A program made the translations under genes and the position numbers. Below the pieces are notes generated by a model that had not been told where the DNA came from, ran no database searches, and was given only the letters and a program-made list of their open reading frames with translations. Shown here one piece after another: positions 59,655 through 64,000 of a stretch of 64,000 nt of DNA. This stretch comes from Chryseosolibacter sp964493505. Lineage in GTDB: Bacteria; Bacteroidota; Bacteroidia; Cytophagales; Cyclobacteriaceae. Position 1 is the stretch's first letter, and every line of letters begins with the position of its first letter. The DNA is taken from the NCBI GenBank assembly GCA_964493505.1, contig CAZBNP010000012.1, positions 1-64,000 on the forward strand, given 5' to 3'.

Positions 59655-60354
59655 TGAACGCCTGGCGCGCAAAGAGCTAATGAAGTTGCTGGAGGAGCAT
59701 CCGATGATTGAGGTGGTCGGGGAGGCAGCCAATGTGGAGGAAGCATTCCAGATGACCAATGAACTGAATCCTGATCTGCTGTTTCTCGACATTCAGATGC
59801 CCGGGAAAACCGGCTTTCAGTTGCTGGAAATGCTCGACGCCGTCCCGTTGGTGGTGTTTACTACTGCTTACGACGAGTTTGCCCTCAAGGCTTTTGAAGT
59901 GAATGCTCTCGATTATCTGTTGAAACCAATTCAGGCGGAACGCCTGAGCGAGACCATTGCTAAGCTCGCGGAAAAGGAACGCTCAAGACAGGTGGCCGAA
60001 CGCGGGCCGGAAAAAAAGCTCGGCCTGAACGACCAGGTTTTTGTAAAAGACGGGGAGCGATGTTGGTTTGTCAGTCTCAATAACGTACGTCTCTTCGAAT
60101 CGGACGGCAACTATATCAAGGTCTATTTCGACAATAACAGGCCCATGATCCATAAATCCCTGAATGCACTTGATGAAAAGCTTGACGAGCGCTCTTTCTT
60201 CAGGGCGAGCCGTAAGCATATCGTTAACCTCAGCTGGGTAGAGGGGATTGAATCATGGTTTAACGGAGGGCTTATGGTACGCTTGCGCGGGGGCGACAAA
60301 GTGGAAGTGAGCCGTCGCCAGGCTGCGAAGTTCAAAGAGATGATGTCCCTGTAG
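59632..60354 (+). CDS. LytTR-family response regulator
   Basis: 240 residues. The receiver domain at 1-~120 has the acidic pocket VDDERLARKEL (Asp7, Asp8), phospho-acceptor Asp53 (FLDIQMPG), Thr in TTAYDEFA, and Lys in LLKPIQA. The LytTR DNA-binding domain at ~140-240 contains VRLFESDGNYIKVYFDNNRP, LDERSFFRASRKHIVNL and VEVSRRQAAKFKEMM. Translational coupling (23-base overlap) with the LytS-type kinase shows they act as a two-component pair. Target genes are unknown. Confidence 0.94.
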   Translation: MRALIVDDERLARKELMKLLEEHPMIEVVGEAANVEEAFQMTNELNPDLLFLDIQMPGKTGFQLLEMLDAVPLVVFTTAYDEFALKAFEVNALDYLLKPIQAERLSETIAKLAEKERSRQVAERGPEKKLGLNDQVFVKDGERCWFVSLNNVRLFESDGNYIKVYFDNNRPMIHKSLNALDEKLDERSFFRASRKHIVNLSWVEGIESWFNGGLMVRLRGGDKVEVSRRQAAKFKEMMSL

Positions 60355-60363
60355 ATCGGCCGG

Positions 60364-61398
60364 TTACTTCAATTTGCTGGGGGGCACACCAAAGTGTTTC
60401 CTGAATGCAGCCGTGAAATGTTGTGGGTTCTTATAACCGGCGAGCATAGATACCTCGTTGACAGTCTTGTTGCCTTCCAGCAACATTTCCCTCGCCTGCT
60501 GCATCTTCACTTTGCTGACAAATCCGAAGATCGTCTCGTGAAATGTTTCACGGAACCCTTTCTTCAGACTGAATTCATTTAGTCCCACCATCCTCGCCAG
60601 GTCTTTGATAGTCGGTGGATCGACAAGGCTTTTTTCCAGGATTGCCCTGGCCTCATACAGTGCTTCCCGTTCGGACGTGCGGGTTGTCTGCACCCCTGAT
60701 TCCCCTTTTCGAATCTCCGCCTGCTCTACCTGCAACATCAGCAATTCCAGAATTTTTGCCTCCAGAAAGAGACGTTTCAGTATGCCTGTCCTTCGGTTTT
60801 GCCGAATGGTATTGATGATCCATTTCATCGGCATCGTTATAGGCATCATTCCTTCCTGGAGATGGCCTTCCATGCCGCCGGCCACGCACCTCAGAAAGGT
60901 ATCCTGAAGTGCCGAGTAGCCGGAAAGAAGACGTGCGTAATAGGGTGTCGGAAGATTGATCTCCAGCGTCTCTACCCGACCTGCTTCGGGGACCATCCCC
61001 ATTTCCGCCTCGAAGTCTGTCGAATGATAAATGTTGTGTTCGCCCGCTGTTGTCAGCAAGTCCTGCCCCACATGATTCAGGGAACAGCTTCCCGCCAGAT
61101 TAAAGTAAAGTGATATGGCGGTGCCCCTGCCTTCGCAGGTACAGGAAACACGTTCGTTGCACGCTACGGAGAGCTGTGAAATCAGAAAATTGTCAAACCC
61201 TGCGCCCTCGGCACGAAGGCTGCCTTCTTTCGGGCCCTCTATTCTTATCTGTTTATGATAGATGCCTCCGGAAATGGTCCAGCTCGCTGGAATTGATTCC
61301 AGATGCAGCCACTCTCTTATTTCTCCTGATTCACTCTCCTCCATTTTATTCCCGGTTACGTCGGTCGAATTTCCCGATTGCGTTATCTTCATCCGCAT
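60364..61398 (-). CDS. AraC-family transcriptional regulator
   Basis: About 344 residues. The C-terminal ~95 residues are the two-helix-turn-helix AraC domain: PPTIKDLARMVGLNEFSLKKGFRETF, then LEGNKTVNEVSMLAGYKNPQHFTAAFRKHFGVPPSKLK. The N-terminal ~240 residues form an AraC-type ligand/dimer domain without a recognisable sugar cupin. It converges with the LytTR gene (9-base gap) and is divergent from the SusC-type gene only 47 bases away, so it is likely the activator or a neighbour-controlled partner of that receptor. Start choice (61398) is uncertain; in-frame codons exist further upstream. Confidence 0.85.
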   Translation of the reverse strand: MRMKITQSGNSTDVTGNKMEESESGEIREWLHLESIPASWTISGGIYHKQIRIEGPKEGSLRAEGAGFDNFLISQLSVACNERVSCTCEGRGTAISLYFNLAGSCSLNHVGQDLLTTAGEHNIYHSTDFEAEMGMVPEAGRVETLEINLPTPYYARLLSGYSALQDTFLRCVAGGMEGHLQEGMMPITMPMKWIINTIRQNRRTGILKRLFLEAKILELLMLQVEQAEIRKGESGVQTTRTSEREALYEARAILEKSLVDPPTIKDLARMVGLNEFSLKKGFRETFHETIFGFVSKVKMQQAREMLLEGNKTVNEVSMLAGYKNPQHFTAAFRKHFGVPPSKLK

Positions 61399-61445
61399 CC
61401 CAACGCCTATCCTTGCATTATTTTTAATAAATCTAAATAAGGACA

Positions 61446-64000
61446 ATGATACAAAATTTACGCGAAACAATGATTACAGCGTTGCTTTTTGCGATTCTCT
61501 TCATTCCTACCGGGGCTCACGCACAGTCGCAGACTGTCACTGGCAAGGTTACGGTCCAGTCTACAGGAGAACCCCTGCCGGGCGCCAATATTGTAATTAA
61601 GGGTACAACCCAGGGAACCATTTCGGGCGCCAACGGTGACTTCACTATTACAGCGGACGCGGGTCAGATTCTGGCAGTATCCTTCCTGGGATTCGTGCCG
61701 GTAGACGTGGTGGTAAGACAAGGCGAAACAGTTGTCAATGTTGAGATGGTCGAGGATGCCAGTTATCTGTCGGAGGTCGTCGTCACCGGAGCGCTGGGTA
61801 TTGATCGTGCCGCCCGGGAAGTCGGGAGCGGAACACAGGTTCTCAGCGACGAGTATTTTAATCAGGGAAGAACGGTTAACCCATTCTTTGGGCTTACCAG
61901 CAAAGTTGCCGGATTGAGGATCAATATGTACGATAGCAAAACAGATCCTCAGGTTCGCATTACCCTTCGCGGAAACAGGTCCCTTAGCCGGACATCGGGT
62001 ATTGACGGACGGGGTGCCAACGAACCGATTTATGTAGTCGATGGGGTGCCGATCCCGACGATATCCAGATTGAACCCTAATGACATTGAAAGTATTACTG
62101 TCTTAAAAGGAGCCAATGCCGCAGCGTTGTATGGCTCCGAAGGTGTCAATGGCGCGATCATGATCACCACGAGGCAGGGAAAACGCGGTAGCGGCGAGAT
62201 CAGGTTCTCAAACACCACTACTTTTTCAAATGTGTTCTTGCTTCCTCCGGCGCAGACCCGATACGGACAAGGTAACAACGGTGTTTACGATCCTGAACAA
62301 TACGAGTCATGGGGGCCTGAGTTTGACGGGACTATGAGAGATTTTGGTTTACCACTTCCCGACGGCACGCAGCCACAATTGCGGTATGCCGCACCAGGCA
62401 AGGATAACCGGCTTGGCCTCTTTCAGACCGGGATCAATGTGCAGAATGACATATCTTTCTCTGGCGGCGACGAACGGAGCACATACTTTCTCTCGCTGCA
62501 GGATGTTTCCATTAAAGGTATCATCCCCGACGATGAAAGCAGGCGCACCGGTATTCGCTTCAATGGCTCGCGTAAACTTGGAAAACTGAACACGGCCTAT
62601 AATATCAATTACGTTCGCTTTCGTAATGAAATGACCCCCGACGGGCCCTGGATAGGAGCATACCGCTACCCTGCTAACTTTGATTTTGGTATGGTTGAGA
62701 ATTGGCAGGATCCGCTTTCGCCGGGCAACCCGCTCAATTACTTTACAAGTTCCGGAAGCTGGCTAAGGAACCCTTATTTCCTTATCGGAAGTATTCGCAA
62801 CGAGAGCAAGCAAGAGACCCTGAATGGCAAGCTGGAATTTGACTATCAGCTCACGCCATGGATGAAGGCGATATATCGCGTCGGTCTTTACAGTCTTAAC
62901 ACCGCAACGCGAAACACAACGCGGAAATTCGAAGCGCCGGGAACACGCAACACCAATGGTAGCGTAAGTGATGGCAGTGAACGCTATACGAGACTTAACA
63001 GTGACGTCATGCTGATTCTGGAGAAGGAATTTGACAAGATCAGCACGAGATTGTTGCTGGGCCAGAACGTGCGGATGGATGATCAGAAAGAAACATCGAT
63101 CGGCGCATCAAACCTTCTTTATCCCGATGTCTTCAACCCGGGTAGTCGCATCGGAGAATTAAATGGAAGTTCATCTATCAGTCGCTATCGGTCTTCAGCG
63201 GTCTACGGTGAATTCACCGCTGGCTACGACAGGTATCTTTTCGTTACCTTCACCGGGCGCAACGACTGGGTGTCTGTACTGAATCCCGAGAACCGGTCCT
63301 ATTTCTATCCCGGTGTGAGCGCGTCGTTTATATTCAATGAAGCCATCACATCACTGCGGGATAGTCGCTTCCTTAATTTTGGAAAACTGTTTGCGTCCTG
63401 GAACAAGACAGGCAACGTCACGCTGTCTCCGTATCAGCTTAACAACAGTTACTCCCAGTCTAACGGATTCCCGTTTGGGAATCTCAGTGGATTCTTACCG
63501 AGTTTGACGAATCCGAATCCGAACATCAAACCTGAGTTTGTCACGTCTTATGAGACGGGCTTTCAGTTGAGCTTTCTGGATAGCAGGTTACACTTTGAAG
63601 GAAGCTACGTTTACTCCGACTCGAAAGGTCAGATCTTCAACGCGACAACCTCACGTGCTACGGGTTACAACACCGCCCGGGTAAATGCCGGCCGGCTTAC
63701 CAACAGCATCGTGGAACTCACGCTGGATGGTGAAGTGATCAGCCGGAATGATTTCCAATGGGATCTCGGGTTTACATTCTCGTATATCGATACTCAGGTG
63801 AGGGAGCTTTACGAAGGGCTCTCGAATATCAATAACTTCAGGCAATCGTACGCCGTTATTGGTGAACGCTTCCCTACACTGCTTGTCAGCGATTACGAAC
63901 GCGACTCGGAGGGAAGGGTGGTGGTTGACGCCACAACAGGAGACCCTGTTATCGCGGCTGATAATACCACGCTGGGAACGCTGGTTCCTCCCTATATGAT
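61446..64000 (+). CDS. SusC/RagA-family TonB-dependent receptor, 3' end outside window
   Basis: At least 851 codons; the barrel continues past the window edge. Signal MIQNLRETMITALLFAILF ends near AHAQ. No STN domain: the mature protein starts with the carboxypeptidase-regulatory-like domain (GKVTVQSTGEPLPGANIVI, GTTQGTISGANGDFTI), then the SusC-type SEVVVTGALG segment and plug (VAGLRIN, VRITLRGNRSLSR, EPIYVVDGVPIPT, SITVLKGANAAALYGSEGVNG). It is therefore not wired to the FecI/FecR cascade and is probably regulated by the divergent AraC gene. A SusD partner would be expected just beyond the right edge. Substrate unknown. Confidence 0.92.
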   Translation, partial: MIQNLRETMITALLFAILFIPTGAHAQSQTVTGKVTVQSTGEPLPGANIVIKGTTQGTISGANGDFTITADAGQILAVSFLGFVPVDVVVRQGETVVNVEMVEDASYLSEVVVTGALGIDRAAREVGSGTQVLSDEYFNQGRTVNPFFGLTSKVAGLRINMYDSKTDPQVRITLRGNRSLSRTSGIDGRGANEPIYVVDGVPIPTISRLNPNDIESITVLKGANAAALYGSEGVNGAIMITTRQGKRGSGEIRFSNTTTFSNVFLLPPAQTRYGQGNNGVYDPEQYESWGPEFDGTMRDFGLPLPDGTQPQLRYAAPGKDNRLGLFQTGINVQNDISFSGGDERSTYFLSLQDVSIKGIIPDDESRRTGIRFNGSRKLGKLNTAYNINYVRFRNEMTPDGPWIGAYRYPANFDFGMVENWQDPLSPGNPLNYFTSSGSWLRNPYFLIGSIRNESKQETLNGKLEFDYQLTPWMKAIYRVGLYSLNTATRNTTRKFEAPGTRNTNGSVSDGSERYTRLNSDVMLILEKEFDKISTRLLLGQNVRMDDQKETSIGASNLLYPDVFNPGSRIGELNGSSSISRYRSSAVYGEFTAGYDRYLFVTFTGRNDWVSVLNPENRSYFYPGVSASFIFNEAITSLRDSRFLNFGKLFASWNKTGNVTLSPYQLNNSYSQSNGFPFGNLSGFLPSLTNPNPNIKPEFVTSYETGFQLSFLDSRLHFEGSYVYSDSKGQIFNATTSRATGYNTARVNAGRLTNSIVELTLDGEVISRNDFQWDLGFTFSYIDTQVRELYEGLSNINNFRQSYAVIGERFPTLLVSDYERDSEGRVVVDATTGDPVIAADNTTLGTLVPPYM

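Overview
The window is a chromosomal segment of a Bacteroidota bacterium, most likely of the Cytophagales. The basis is paired SusC/SusD genes, a FecI/FecR regulatory pair, many lipoprotein signals, near-consensus Bacteroidota promoters (TTG/TTTG, then TAnnTTTG), the yajC-ybbR-coaE order and a NusB with the long N-terminal extension of this phylum. GC content looks close to 50 percent. Species cannot be fixed from the sequence.

Layout. 1-12451 is housekeeping and envelope: an ABC exporter cut by the left edge, nusB, a YtxH protein, a DUF1573 lipoprotein, yajC-ybbR-coaE, a complete tripartite RND efflux operon and a purine nucleoside phosphorylase. 12452-13291 is a non-coding block of inverted, hairpin-rich repeats interrupted by a run of exactly 100 N, so the assembly is broken inside the repeat. 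13292-13636 is a DUF3127 protein with an SSB-like C-terminal tip. 13655-19831 (minus strand) is a tight five-gene L-rhamnose operon (symporter, aldolase/dehydrogenase fusion, mutarotase, isomerase, kinase), divergent from a GntR-type regulator.

21102-55351 is a long accessory glycan region, all on the plus strand. It starts with a lipoprotein joining a degenerate SGNH domain, a propeller and a cytochrome c domain. An ECF sigma/FecR pair and an STN-type SusC with SusD follow, then an unrecognised 844-residue secreted protein, a GH106-like alpha-L-rhamnosidase and a fused double esterase. Next come a second PVC-type heme lipoprotein with a DUF1080 protein, a PL8-like lyase and a Tat-exported nitrilase-fold hydrolase. 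Four cytoplasmic sugar genes (DUF4432, cupin, TIM barrel, Gfo/Idh/MocA) follow, then a third PVC-type heme lipoprotein with an FG-GAP propeller and a NIPSNAP protein. My reading is that this region imports and breaks down a rhamnose-containing glycan, the released rhamnose feeds the neighbouring operon, and an additional oxidative (3-keto sugar type) route may be coupled to periplasmic c-type cytochromes. That last step is inference.

55446-64000 returns to general functions: uvrA with an unusual first zinc module, a small membrane protein, a LytS/LytTR two-component pair, an AraC regulator, and a divergent second SusC-type receptor cut by the right edge. No rRNA, tRNA, CRISPR array, transposase or prophage gene was seen.
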